This document shows positions 25,664 through 35,131 of a DNA stretch of 64,000 nucleotides, piece by piece. Numbering within the stretch: the stretch's first letter is position 1; each line of letters begins with the position of its first letter. The DNA is from an uncultured Prevotellaceae bacterium. Its GTDB lineage: Bacteria > Bacteroidota > Bacteroidia > Bacteroidales > Bacteroidaceae. Under the pieces are notes generated by a model, which saw nothing but the letters and a program-made list of their open reading frames with translations, had not been told where the DNA came from and did not search any database. The stretch spans positions 24,833-88,832 of the forward strand of contig ONDS01000011.1 in NCBI GenBank assembly GCA_900316685.1. Reading direction: 5' to 3'. A program made the translations under genes and the position numbers.

Positions 25664-27066
25664 AATACGGGTTTGTTTGATGATGATTGTATGGTAAATC
25701 CTAATTTTTCCAATCCGGCTTTAATTTCCGGGCAACTCATAAAGAGCCGCCATAACAGCCCACTACGATAATTTTCAATCATTGGGGCTATCGTACACTG
25801 GTCGATGGCCAGGTAATGGGGAACGGTCCATTTGTCCTGCACACTGAAGGCATCGTAAAAGCCGTATTTACCCCAAATCCACTCACCTTGGTTCCAGAAC
25901 CCTTTCAGTGCAGCCATCGACTGCTCTGGTGTATAGGGGAAGGAGGAGAGGGCTGCCGTAGGGGTGATGACACCGATATCATTGCCCGGGCAATGGGCGG
26001 AATAGCCTATGGTGGAATAGCTGGCTGTCAGCCCCCAGCAATCCTTGCCATATCCGGCGAAATGCTTGGGGTTGGCTACACAATAGTCATAATCGCTCAT
26101 CACATGATTGGTCAGTGCTTTCCAATAGTCGGCATACTCGTCTTTCAGGTGTCGCGGGTCGAGCCCTATCCATGAGTAGTGAGCCCAGAACAGCGGTCCA
26201 CCGGTGGTTTCCGCACCATTGTGTTTGAGCAGGAGAGGATGGCCGTAGGGAGCGGCCTCGCTCTTGATGCCTCCCGAGCGTGCCCATCCCTTATGATAGG
26301 CACTTGCCGGCACCGTATGCGTGGGTGAGGCGGCAGCGAGGACATAGACGATGAGGCATTCATTGTATCCCTCTAGCGGGAAGTTCATCTCCCACCCAAA
26401 GTCGGGCGACCAATGCCAATAGATCACATCCTGGCCACCTTTGGTGTACCAATCGAACTCCATGTCATGCCATAGGTCGTCGATCTTCGCACGGAGGGTC
26501 TTTTCGCCCTCACTGTCGCCGTTGAAGTACTGACGGGCACAGAGCAAGCCCGTCATGAGGAAACTGCTCTCCACCAGGTCGCCGCCGTTGTCTTTCTGTC
26601 CGAAAGGTTTCACATGACCCGTCTTGCCGTTGAGCCAATGAGGCCACACGCCGTGGAACCGGTCGGCCTTGCCCAGCCAGTCCACTATCTTGGTGAGACG
26701 TTTCAGCCCGTCGGCACGGCTGATGAATCCGCGGTCGACACCCACAAGAAGACCAGCGATGCCGAAGCCACTTCCACCGGTGGTCACGATATCCTCGTCG
26801 TGCTCGGGGTAGTTGCCATCAAGATGGATGCGCTCGCGTGCCAGTCCGGAATTGGCTTCCGCCCCATCCCACATATAATTGAGATGTACGCGCTGTATGA
26901 AATCAAGCATCTCATCATCGTTGGCAAACGACGGTGGCCTGACCGAGTCGCCGATCAGCTCGCTGCTGTCGGCCTCGTCGTTCCCATCGGAGGAAGCTTG
27001 CTTGCAGCCCATTACAAGGCAAAGGGCGATGGTCGATATAAGAAATGATAGAACGTTTTTTTTCAT
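25660..27066 (-). CDS. GH144-like (glycoamylase-domain) lipoprotein
   Basis: The 468-residue protein begins with a lipoprotein signal (MKKNVLSFLI..., C21 in VMGCKQ) and continues as the (alpha/alpha)6 barrel labelled glycoamylase-like. Recognisable stretches are FIQRVHLNYMWDGAEANSG, TTGGSGFGIAGLLVGVDRG, the acidic HWSPDFGWEMNFPLEGYNE and GPLFWAHYSWIGLDPRH. The characterised members of this family (GH144, such as Chitinophaga pinensis SGL) are endo-beta-1,2-glucanases. Surface or periplasmic lipoprotein anchoring fits cleavage of the polymer before GH3 action. It overlaps both neighbours by 4 bp, so the three enzymes are translationally linked. Confidence 0.85.
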   Translation of the reverse strand: MKKNVLSFLISTIALCLVMGCKQASSDGNDEADSSELIGDSVRPPSFANDDEMLDFIQRVHLNYMWDGAEANSGLARERIHLDGNYPEHDEDIVTTGGSGFGIAGLLVGVDRGFISRADGLKRLTKIVDWLGKADRFHGVWPHWLNGKTGHVKPFGQKDNGGDLVESSFLMTGLLCARQYFNGDSEGEKTLRAKIDDLWHDMEFDWYTKGGQDVIYWHWSPDFGWEMNFPLEGYNECLIVYVLAAASPTHTVPASAYHKGWARSGGIKSEAAPYGHPLLLKHNGAETTGGPLFWAHYSWIGLDPRHLKDEYADYWKALTNHVMSDYDYCVANPKHFAGYGKDCWGLTASYSTIGYSAHCPGNDIGVITPTAALSSFPYTPEQSMAALKGFWNQGEWIWGKYGFYDAFSVQDKWTVPHYLAIDQCTIAPMIENYRSGLLWRLFMSCPEIKAGLEKLGFTIQSSSNKPVL

Positions 27067-29189
27067 TTTTTGAAGGTTTTAGATCGTGGTGAAACACCCG
27101 TCTCTCCAAGAGCCTCAATGGTGAAATAATAAGTGGTTGAACGATCCAAGCCTCGCAGATCGTAATGGTTTTCACCATAGACGGCAATGCAATGGTAAAG
27201 CTTGTCGGGAGCTGTTCCATAATAAATCTGATAGCCATAAGCATCCCTGACGGGGCGCCATGAAAGCAAGGCATTGCGAAGGTCTTTTCGGTCGCGGTCC
27301 ACCTTGAACCCTTCCACCGCCGATGGGAGATGGCCCTCAGAGAGTCCGAAAACCCTGAATTCCGACAGGCAGAACTTGCCTTCTCCGGGCATATGCAGGT
27401 TCTCGACTTTCAGGTAGCGGGTGGTGAGTGGGGAGCGCAACTCGATGTAGTCATGAGGTGCATCACGGTCGTTGTCGCTCTTGTCCACGACAAGTGTCCA
27501 CTCCTTGCCGTCATCACTCCCCCATACCCGATACTGGTAATAGGTATCGCTGGCACGGTTGGTCTGTAGGGTGCCATGGTCGTAGAAATTCAGTTGCATG
27601 GCTCTCACGGTGCGCAAACCACCCAAGTCGATGCTCACCCATTCGCCAGGATTGCCAGTGACCGCACTCCAATAAGTGCGGATATTCTCATCGCTCAGGT
27701 TAGCTACATCGAGTGTGTCGGTGGAGGAACATTGCATGGGTTTGCCATAAGAGAGGAGCATCCATCCGGTGAAACGGTCTTTCCCTTGATAGTCGGCATT
27801 CTTCTGCGGATAGTCGCCGAAAGCGGTGGTGGTGTACATCACGCCATCGTGATCGAAATAGGTGGGATAGAGTCCGATGCGTCGCTCAAACTTGTATTTC
27901 AGCGAGAGCATACAGGTGCCTACATGCCAATACTGACCATGCAGGTCCTGAAAGGTGCCGCCATGACCAACACCTTGGACGAACCCACCCGGCTTGTAGC
28001 TCATGGGATTGTGCTGCTGGTAAGTAAACGGGCCGAGGGGCGAACGGCTTACGTAAACACCATCGGCATAGACTTTGAACTCGGTACCTGGCGCCCCATA
28101 TTGAAGGTAGTAAAGCCCATCATGCTTGGTCATGTAAGCTCCTTCGGTGAAAGGCTTGAGAGTCACCTCATCATCGTTGTTCATACCGAAGCGTTCCCAA
28201 CCATGTTCCTCGGGGTGGAGGATGACCACATCGTGAATCTTGCTGATAGGACGAAAATCATGCCTACTCAGTTCGACGGCTTTCAATGGATATTCATTGC
28301 TCGACCCGTAATACAGGTACAAGCGCCCATCATCGTCAAGGAACAAACAAGGATCCCATGAGGGAAGGGTATTACGGCTCATGACCTGACGCCAACGTCC
28401 ATTCTCGGGCTGGGTGGTGTACCACACAGGTAATCCCTCATAAGTGGAACCGGTATAGAACAGGGTGTCGCCAGCTACGAAAGCTGCTGGGGCGCACTGG
28501 TCATCATCTGTGGGATGTCGTTGGAATGTAGCTGTCTGGAAGTCCCAGTCGCTCAGATTGTCCGACCAATGATAACCACCTTGGTTCGTGGAGAACAACA
28601 GGTATTTGTCTCGATAGGTCAAGGCCATGGGATCGGCCGAGGAGCGGAAGCACCCACCATTCATCACATTATTGTTGTAAGGCTCGTAGTTGTAACTGAT
28701 GTTGAGCGGATTACAATAGGTGGAAGTGGTGGCTGACTGCGGGTCATACCAAGGGGTGGCCTGCGCCTGGACACGTGGCAGTACAGGCATCGGCGTTTCC
28801 TGTTGCATCACGATGTCCACCTGACGATGGTTTCTGTCTCTTATAACATGGGTGAATCCATAATCGGGGTGGAATACATAGAGATGCAGGTCTCCATCCG
28901 TCGCCGTCAACCTGTATGTTCCGTCGGCAGCGGTATTATAATGGGCGGGTGAGGCGAAAAACATCACAGTGGCTCCTTCAAGAGGTGTGCCATTGGTGGC
29001 GGTCACCCGTCCGTGGATGTCGTATTCCTGATGCACAGGAATGAAGTAGTCGCTCACCTGCCCCTTCACCACCTTGATGCTATCGTCGGGCGCAGATGTC
29101 AAGCAAACAGCATTCTCCGCTGCGGCGGAGAATGCTGTCATCAGGAGCACGGGCATTCCCCGTAATATGCCATGCAGTGCCTTACTCAT
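27063..29189 (-). CDS. Multidomain GH43-like protein (CNA_B, propeller, CBM32-like, FN3)
   Basis: The 708-residue product has a signal peptide, a CNA_B/carboxypeptidase-regulatory-like domain (about 56-130) and a five-bladed propeller. The expected GH43 acids are present: D186 (SSADPMAL), D279 (SWDPCLF) and E349 (FTEGAYM). An F5/8-type C (CBM32-like) domain follows (about 490-610), then a fibronectin III domain to the end. GH43 enzymes usually act on arabinan or xylan side groups, or on galactan, which would be odd in a beta-1,2-glucan locus. Either the substrate carries side groups or the propeller has another specificity. It overlaps susD by 8 bp. Confidence 0.8.
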   Translation of the reverse strand: MSKALHGILRGMPVLLMTAFSAAAENAVCLTSAPDDSIKVVKGQVSDYFIPVHQEYDIHGRVTATNGTPLEGATVMFFASPAHYNTAADGTYRLTATDGDLHLYVFHPDYGFTHVIRDRNHRQVDIVMQQETPMPVLPRVQAQATPWYDPQSATTSTYCNPLNISYNYEPYNNNVMNGGCFRSSADPMALTYRDKYLLFSTNQGGYHWSDNLSDWDFQTATFQRHPTDDDQCAPAAFVAGDTLFYTGSTYEGLPVWYTTQPENGRWRQVMSRNTLPSWDPCLFLDDDGRLYLYYGSSNEYPLKAVELSRHDFRPISKIHDVVILHPEEHGWERFGMNNDDEVTLKPFTEGAYMTKHDGLYYLQYGAPGTEFKVYADGVYVSRSPLGPFTYQQHNPMSYKPGGFVQGVGHGGTFQDLHGQYWHVGTCMLSLKYKFERRIGLYPTYFDHDGVMYTTTAFGDYPQKNADYQGKDRFTGWMLLSYGKPMQCSSTDTLDVANLSDENIRTYWSAVTGNPGEWVSIDLGGLRTVRAMQLNFYDHGTLQTNRASDTYYQYRVWGSDDGKEWTLVVDKSDNDRDAPHDYIELRSPLTTRYLKVENLHMPGEGKFCLSEFRVFGLSEGHLPSAVEGFKVDRDRKDLRNALLSWRPVRDAYGYQIYYGTAPDKLYHCIAVYGENHYDLRGLDRSTTYYFTIEALGETGVSPRSKTFKK

Positions 29190-30621
29190 CCTTGGGGTCG
29201 TTCTTGAGTGCTGATACGTTGTTCAACTGGTCAAGAGGGATGGGATAATAGGTCAGGCTGCTGTTCCACCCTTTCGGGCCGAGCACACTGGCGGCTTGGC
29301 CTGTGCGCACGAGGTCATTGTAGCGGTCGCCCCACTCGCCGGCAAACTCCATGCGGCGCTCATCCAGGATCTGGTCGATGGTGACATTGCTAAGCACAGG
29401 CATTTGCGCCCTCTCTCGTACTTGGTTGAAGGGTGCGTCGCCGTTCTTGCCTTGGCGCACCTTGGCCTCTGCGTTCATGAGCAGTGCGTCGGCGTATCGC
29501 AGGATACGGACATTGTTGTTGGAGCCGTACTTGGTACGTCCGGGAGTGAGTTCGCTGGTCGGGGTATACACCTTGCCATTGTAGAAATCGGTATCGCCCC
29601 CGCCGATGAAATCACCACTCGGTGTGGTGGCATTGCCCTGCATGAAGGTTGTGATGCCGCGTACCGTCTCGCCACGTGCATCGGCCCACTGCTTGAACTC
29701 AGGATAGAAACGGATGAAGTTCCATCCTCCCATGCTTCCCGGTCCTTGGAACACGAACCACATGTCAGCATCCACCTCATCGCCCGAGCCCTGTCCGAAG
29801 TCGGTGCACTGCGCTTCGAAGAGCGATTCGTTGCACACCTTGCCGGGAATCTTGAACAGTTCGTAATAGTCGGAATAGAGTTGGAACTTATTGCTGTTGA
29901 TGATGTCGTCTGTAAGCTGTTCCACCAAGGCATATTCGCCACGGTTCAAACGGATCTTGGCAGCCAGGAGCTCGGCGGTATATGCCGACACGGCTCCATA
30001 ATGCTCCATCTCGTTGGGACGCAGTTTGACACCATTGTCGATGGCATACTGCAAGTCTTCGAGCATATACAGCTCCACGGCGTTCTTTGTGGAACGGGTA
30101 AGGTCGTTCTGGCTATTGCTACGCAAGATGGTGACATCTCCGAAAGCCTGCGTCAACCGATAGTAGGCCCAGGCCCTGAGGGTGCGCACCTCGCTGCAGT
30201 AGTTGCGGTAACGTGTTTGGTCTGCCCCATTGGCGGCATAGTTGTCCAGGCTCTCGAGTGCGGCATTGGCCACCTTGATGATGCCATATAACTGGTTCCA
30301 CATCTCATTGAGTCCCCAGAAAGAGTTGTCGTATTTGTAATTGCCGAAATCGACGAGCAACTGTTGGTCGTCATAGCGTCCCGACCACATATCATCGTCG
30401 CGTACGATGCACAACGGCCATATCACCCAGTGCATGCCACCAGTGCGCACCTTGGCGTAAACGCCCGACACGGGCATATACATCTCGCTTAGCTCTGTAT
30501 AATCGACCTGCTCCTCGGGCACCTTGTTCTCGGGATCGATATCGAGATAATCGCTACAGCTACCGAGGGTAAGAGCAGCGCAAGCCAAGGCGAAAACGGA
30601 AAAATATCTTGAGATTTTCAT
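29182..30621 (-). CDS. SusD-like surface glycan-binding lipoprotein
   Basis: This 479-residue lipoprotein (signal peptide, C22 in LGSCSDYL) has the tetratricopeptide-rich RagB/SusD fold. Clear landmarks are RTLRAWAYYRLTQAFGDV and, at the C-terminus, LRYADALLMNAEAKV followed by LDERRMEFAGEWGDRYNDLVR. It sits on the outer membrane as the lid of the SusC transporter and helps capture oligosaccharide. The gene follows susC by 24 bp. Ligand specificity is not visible in the sequence; the adjacent enzymes suggest a glucan. Confidence 0.95.
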   Translation of the reverse strand: MKISRYFSVFALACAALTLGSCSDYLDIDPENKVPEEQVDYTELSEMYMPVSGVYAKVRTGGMHWVIWPLCIVRDDDMWSGRYDDQQLLVDFGNYKYDNSFWGLNEMWNQLYGIIKVANAALESLDNYAANGADQTRYRNYCSEVRTLRAWAYYRLTQAFGDVTILRSNSQNDLTRSTKNAVELYMLEDLQYAIDNGVKLRPNEMEHYGAVSAYTAELLAAKIRLNRGEYALVEQLTDDIINSNKFQLYSDYYELFKIPGKVCNESLFEAQCTDFGQGSGDEVDADMWFVFQGPGSMGGWNFIRFYPEFKQWADARGETVRGITTFMQGNATTPSGDFIGGGDTDFYNGKVYTPTSELTPGRTKYGSNNNVRILRYADALLMNAEAKVRQGKNGDAPFNQVRERAQMPVLSNVTIDQILDERRMEFAGEWGDRYNDLVRTGQAASVLGPKGWNSSLTYYPIPLDQLNNVSALKNDPKDE

Positions 30622-30645
30622 ACTTCTATAATGTGTTTGGATAGG

Positions 30646-33600
30646 TTAGAAATTGATTTGCACGCCGAAAGTGTAAGTAGAGGTAAGAGGATAGACATTG
30701 GTATCCCAACCATCGGGATCACTGATTTCCGGAGTGAACGTATTCGCACTGAAGAGAGTGAGAGGTCTGTCTGCGGTTACGCTGAGGCGGATGCTGGGAA
30801 GCACATAACCGCCCAACTGCACCTTTCTGAACGTATAGCCCAAGGTGACATTCTGAATGCGGAAGAAGTCGGCATCCTCGATGAAATAGGAGTTGAGGCG
30901 CTGGTCGCTCACGTTCCATCCCTTGATGAGTGCCTTGGCCGAGGGGTTGCTGTTGGTGGAGCCTTCGCCGGTCCAACGGTCTTTGAACTGTGCCTCATCG
31001 AAATTGTAGTTGCTCTGCGCGTAACGTAATGCCCTCTTGCGGTTGAAGAACTGCGCTCCCGTCTGTCCGTAGGTGGTAAGCGAGAAGTCGAGGTTCTTCC
31101 ATTCGAATCCGAGGTTCACGCCATAGGTGAAATTAGGCAGGTAGGAGCCGAGCACCTGACGGTCGTCGCCATCGAGCATACCGTTGTCGTTGGTGTCTTC
31201 ATACTTGAAGTCGCCGGGTTCCAGTCCGTTGGCCACGGCGATGGGGTCGGCAGCCACCTCGGCGGCGTTCTGGTACACACCCACCACCTTGTAGCCATAG
31301 AACGAGTTCATCTCCTCGCCTACAATGTTATACACCTTGCCGTTGTTCACCATGTTGGCACCGGAGAGGCTCTTCACCTCATTGCGAAGTAACGACAGGT
31401 TGACACCGATATTGTACTTGAAATCCTGGCCGATACGGTCGTTCCAATTGATGCCGATATCCACACCTTGGTTGAGTATCTTGCCATAGTTACCGGCGAG
31501 GGTCTCATTCTGGAAAGGCAGTCGGGTGCTGAGCACAGCATCTTTCGTCATGCGATGGAAGAAGTCGACATCCACGTTCAGTCGGCTGTTGAACGCGCCG
31601 AGGTTGAAACCTACGTTGGTCTCCTCCACCATCTCCCAGCTGAGCCAGCTGAAATAGGTGGTGTTCTGGTATCCAGCGAAGGTGGCGTTGCCGAAGACGC
31701 CCGAATTCCAGTTGCCGGTAGCCACGGAGGCGAAGCCGTCGCTTGCCGCCACATGGTCATTGCCGAGCTGGCCCCAGCTGGCCCGCAGTTTGAGGTAGTC
31801 GATGGCTTTCACGTTGTTCTTGAAGAACGGTTCCTCGCTGATGACCCATGATGCACCTACCGAGGGGAAGTAACCCCATTTGTCCTGATATTTCGATGAA
31901 CCGTCGGCACGGAAGGTGAACATAAGGTAATACTTATTGGCATAGTTGTAGCTCAGGCGCCCAAAATAGCTCTGTCCGCGGTAGCGAGTGCCATCTTCCG
32001 TGGCTTTGGCGCTTGCCTCATCACCCTGGCCGATATACCAATATTCCTCTTGTCCTTCAGGCACATTGTCGACATTGCCTGTGAGGATATGATATTTCTC
32101 CTGGCGCATGGAGTAGCCCAGCATGGCACCGAAATTGTGCTTGCCCCACGAATCACGGTAGTTGAGCACATTGTCCCATATATAATTGTTGAATGTGGTG
32201 ATGGGCTTGCTCACATGGCTGTTGTCAGTATGTAATTGCTCGCTGATATAATACTTAGGAACAAACGTGTATCCCTCCATAGTGGAATGGTTATAGCTGA
32301 TGCCCGTCTTGAAATCGAGTTTCTCGGGAATGAACACGAAGTCGGCATAGAAATTGGCCAGCAACTGCTCTGTACGGTTCTTGCTGTCGTAATAGGTGGC
32401 AGTGGCTATGGGGTTGTAGAAGTTGTTGGTGAACCCCACCGACGAAGGTGAAGCGAAATGTTCGGGTGTGGCGGCGGTATTGTTTTCATCATACACAGGA
32501 TAGATGCCTGGGGCATTGAAGGCCTGTTGCCAGGCGTTGGCATTCGAATTGGTCTGGTTGGCTTTGGAATAGACACCGTTGAACCCCACCTTCAGCCATG
32601 AAGTAGCCTCGTAATCCAGGGCGCCGCGGAAGTTCAGGCGCGAGTAGTCGTTGTCGACGTTCATGATACCGTTCTGATAGAGGTAGTTCATGCCCACGGA
32701 ATAGGATGCCTTCTCACCCCCGCCACTGATGGTGAGAGCATGGTTGGTGATGACGGCACTGCGCAGCAACTCCTCATACCAGTCGGTGTCGCTGCCATAG
32801 GTCCAATTGTGGAAATCGCTATTGGCGTAACTGCCTCCAAAGCGGTCGATACTGGCTTTCATGTATGGGCTGTAGGCATCATAGTCGGCCTCCATGAGCA
32901 TTTGGGCGTATTGGCTTGAGTTAGCCATCTTCAACACGTTGGATGCGTTCTGCACACCCACATAGCCCTCATAAGTGATTTGTGCCTTTTGGTTCTTGGC
33001 TCCTTTCTTGGTGGTGATAATCACCACGCCGTTGGCGGCACGCACACCATAGATAGCTGCCGCCGAAGCGTCTTTGAGCACGCTCATATCCTTGATATCG
33101 CTCGGGTTGAGGAAATTGATGTTATCGTAGAACATACCATCCACCACATACAAAGGATCGGAATTGCTGAAGGAGCCATTACCACGGATACGCACGGTAG
33201 GTCCGGCACCCGGTGTGCCACTGCTCACCACGTTCACACCCGCCACCTTACCTTGCATGGCTGCCATTGGCGAAGTGGCTGGCACATTGGCGATGTCCTC
33301 GGCACGCACCACGGCAATGGGCGAAGTCAGGTCTTTCGCCTTGGCCGAACCATAACCGATAGCCACCACCTCGTCGAGCATCGTCGAGTCATCTTCCATA
33401 CTGATATTCATGGTGCCGGCGGCATTGAGCACTTGGCTCTTCATTCCTATATAGGAAATCTCCACTTTCGCGTCGGAAGGAACATTGTCAAGACTAAAGT
33501 TGCCATCAATGTCGGTGACTGCGGCCATCGTGGTACCCACCACTCTGACTGTGGCACCAATCACGGGGATGCCAACGGCATCAACCACGGTTCCCTTGAT

Positions 33601-33669
33601 GTTCTGTGATTGTGCCCATATGGATTGCACAAAAACAGTCAAAAGAATTGTCAACAGAAATTTTTTCAT
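30646..33669 (-). CDS. SusC-like TonB-dependent outer-membrane transporter
   Basis: The 1007-residue protein has a signal peptide ending WAQ, a carboxypeptidase-like beta-sandwich (IKGTVVDAVGIPVIGATV, residues 24-41), the plug domain (about 95-220) with LYVVDGMFYD and VLKDASAAAIYGVRAANGVV, and a long beta barrel. It imports oligosaccharides using TonB energy. It is first in the five-gene order susC, susD, GH43-like, GH144-like, GH3. A possible -7 box TAATTTTG lies at 33758-33765 on this strand but lacks a clear -33, in keeping with activator control. Confidence 0.96.
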   Translation of the reverse strand: MKKFLLTILLTVFVQSIWAQSQNIKGTVVDAVGIPVIGATVRVVGTTMAAVTDIDGNFSLDNVPSDAKVEISYIGMKSQVLNAAGTMNISMEDDSTMLDEVVAIGYGSAKAKDLTSPIAVVRAEDIANVPATSPMAAMQGKVAGVNVVSSGTPGAGPTVRIRGNGSFSNSDPLYVVDGMFYDNINFLNPSDIKDMSVLKDASAAAIYGVRAANGVVIITTKKGAKNQKAQITYEGYVGVQNASNVLKMANSSQYAQMLMEADYDAYSPYMKASIDRFGGSYANSDFHNWTYGSDTDWYEELLRSAVITNHALTISGGGEKASYSVGMNYLYQNGIMNVDNDYSRLNFRGALDYEATSWLKVGFNGVYSKANQTNSNANAWQQAFNAPGIYPVYDENNTAATPEHFASPSSVGFTNNFYNPIATATYYDSKNRTEQLLANFYADFVFIPEKLDFKTGISYNHSTMEGYTFVPKYYISEQLHTDNSHVSKPITTFNNYIWDNVLNYRDSWGKHNFGAMLGYSMRQEKYHILTGNVDNVPEGQEEYWYIGQGDEASAKATEDGTRYRGQSYFGRLSYNYANKYYLMFTFRADGSSKYQDKWGYFPSVGASWVISEEPFFKNNVKAIDYLKLRASWGQLGNDHVAASDGFASVATGNWNSGVFGNATFAGYQNTTYFSWLSWEMVEETNVGFNLGAFNSRLNVDVDFFHRMTKDAVLSTRLPFQNETLAGNYGKILNQGVDIGINWNDRIGQDFKYNIGVNLSLLRNEVKSLSGANMVNNGKVYNIVGEEMNSFYGYKVVGVYQNAAEVAADPIAVANGLEPGDFKYEDTNDNGMLDGDDRQVLGSYLPNFTYGVNLGFEWKNLDFSLTTYGQTGAQFFNRKRALRYAQSNYNFDEAQFKDRWTGEGSTNSNPSAKALIKGWNVSDQRLNSYFIEDADFFRIQNVTLGYTFRKVQLGGYVLPSIRLSVTADRPLTLFSANTFTPEISDPDGWDTNVYPLTSTYTFGVQINF

Positions 33670-33983
33670 GTAAAAAAGGTTTTTAATTATTGGTTATTAT
33701 TATAATTAGGTTAAAGTCAATAGTCGTAGCTTTTCTTCTACCGCTTGTTAGCTGCCGCAAAATTAAAAGAATAATGATAATTGTGAAAAAAAAATAATAC
33801 GCTACATCTACTTTGTAAAATAATGTTACTACGTTTTTACTACTACAACAATATTAACAATCTGATAATCCTATACTTATATAAAAGAAAAAAACGGACA
33901 TGTAAGAAATTATGATTTAAGCTGAAAACCCAAATCCCTTTGTCCGCTTAACAAAAAAAGGATGGCCAGATGATGGGTATCCC
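33670..33983. other. Gene-free region upstream of susC
   Basis: This 314-bp AT-rich stretch should hold the susC promoter and the binding site of the locus regulator. I see only the weak minus-strand TAATTTTG at 33758-33765, and CGGACA/TGTCCG (33895-33900 and 33941-33946), inverted but 40 nt apart. No open frame of interest is present. Confidence 0.5.
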
Positions 33984-34517
33984 TCACTTTACCATAAACC
34001 TCCTGGCAAACTCCCAAATGACGATGCTGGCGGTATTGGCCACGTTGAGCGAATGCTTGGTGCCGAATTGGGGTATCTCCAGACAACCGTCGGAGGCATC
34101 GACCACGCTCTGGTGCACTCCCTTTACCTCATTACCGAAGACCACGGCATAGCGCCGCCCAGCCTCGGTGGTCAGCCGTTGCAGTTTAGTGGACCCTTCC
34201 ACCTGTTCGATGCTATAGACGAACACTCCCTCTTTCTTCAGTGCCGCCACCGCCTCATCCGCCGTGGGGAAAAACTGCCAATCGACGGCATCCTCACCAC
34301 CCAGGGCGGTCTTGTGTATCTCGGCGTTGGGCGGACAGGCGGTGATGCCGCACAGACAGACCCTTTCCACCCGGAAAGCGTCGCAGGTGCGGAACACCGA
34401 CCCCACATTATAGAGCGAGCGCACATCATCGAGCACCACCGTCAGAGGCAGTTTCTCCGATGCTTTGAACTCCTCCACCGTCAGGCGGTTCATTTCTATG
34501 GTTCGCAGTTTACGCAT
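33984..34517 (-). CDS. TrmH/SpoU family RNA 2'-O-methyltransferase
   Basis: The 177-residue protein contains the three SPOUT motifs: SLYNVGSVFRTC (residues 35-45), VFGNEVKGV and IPQFGTKHSLNVANTASIV. The knot fold binds S-adenosylmethionine and methylates the ribose of tRNA or rRNA. It lacks the extra N-terminal substrate domain of RlmB, so a tRNA target like that of TrmH or TrmL is more likely, but this is uncertain. Its start overlaps the end of the sufE-like gene by 8 bp. Confidence 0.92.
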   Translation of the reverse strand: MRKLRTIEMNRLTVEEFKASEKLPLTVVLDDVRSLYNVGSVFRTCDAFRVERVCLCGITACPPNAEIHKTALGGEDAVDWQFFPTADEAVAALKKEGVFVYSIEQVEGSTKLQRLTTEAGRRYAVVFGNEVKGVHQSVVDASDGCLEIPQFGTKHSLNVANTASIVIWEFARRFMVK

Positions 34518-34932
34518 TCTTCATCTTATATGCCAAGGCATAGGCCTTGATCTGTTTCACCATAGCCAACAGGCCATTGCTGCGCGTGGGTGAGAGATGC
34601 TCCCGCAAGCCGATGCGCTCTATGAAATAGAGATCGGCATCGAGTATCTCCTGCGGTGTATGCCCACTGAGCACACGGATGAGTAGGGCTACGATACCCT
34701 TGACGATGAGGGCATCACTCTCGGCGGTGAACCAGAGCAGTCCATCACGGTAATCAGCCTGAAGCCACACCCTGCTCTGACATCCATCGATAAGGTTCGA
34801 CTCCGTCTTATATCGCTCGTCGAGAGGCTCCTGGTCATTACCTAAGTCTATGAGCAACTGATACTTGTCCATCCAATCGGTGAAATCGGAAAACTCCTCT
34901 ATCACCTCGTCTTGCAATTCATTGATTGTCAT
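34510..34932 (-). CDS. SufE-like sulfur acceptor
   Basis: SufE takes sulfur from the cysteine desulfurase SufS as a persulfide during iron-sulfur cluster assembly. The 140-residue protein matches the family over its whole length, with the persulfide cysteine in LIDGCQSRVWL (C51) and the conserved ending LSPTRSNGLLAMV. No suf genes are nearby; a stand-alone sufE is common in Bacteroidota. It forms a two-gene unit with the downstream methyltransferase. A 7-bp repeat array begins 12 bp upstream of its start. Confidence 0.93.
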   Translation of the reverse strand: MTINELQDEVIEEFSDFTDWMDKYQLLIDLGNDQEPLDERYKTESNLIDGCQSRVWLQADYRDGLLWFTAESDALIVKGIVALLIRVLSGHTPQEILDADLYFIERIGLREHLSPTRSNGLLAMVKQIKAYALAYKMKNA

Positions 34933-34943
34933 TATGTTGGGAG

Positions 34944-35131
34944 TTAAGAGTTAAGAATTAAGAGTTAAGAGTTAAGAATTAAGAAAAATACTTTTCTGGC
35001 GAATAGTCTTACCACCTTGTCAGTCACCCCTCATTCCGGTCAGTCACCCCTCATTCCGGTCAGTCACCCCCTCCTTGGGAGGGGGAAGGGGGGAGGCTTT
35101 CAGGGGGGAGGCTTTCAGGGGGGAGGCTTTG
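34944..35131. repeat. 7-bp, 20-bp and 15-bp repeat block
   Basis: Six TTAAGAG/TTAAGAA heptamers occupy 34944-34985. A GAATAGTC motif follows, then two full and one partial 20-bp units (35021-35050), a CTCCTTGGGAGG palindrome and three 15-bp GGGGGGAGGCTTTCA units. The last part is inside the U32 peptidase gene and encodes its SLPPE-repeat tail. Confidence 0.9.

Noticed and set aside
33895-33946. CGGACA/TGTCCG inverted repeat as an operator or terminator
   Set aside because: Only six base pairs separated by 40 nt, which is likely by chance in a 300-bp region.
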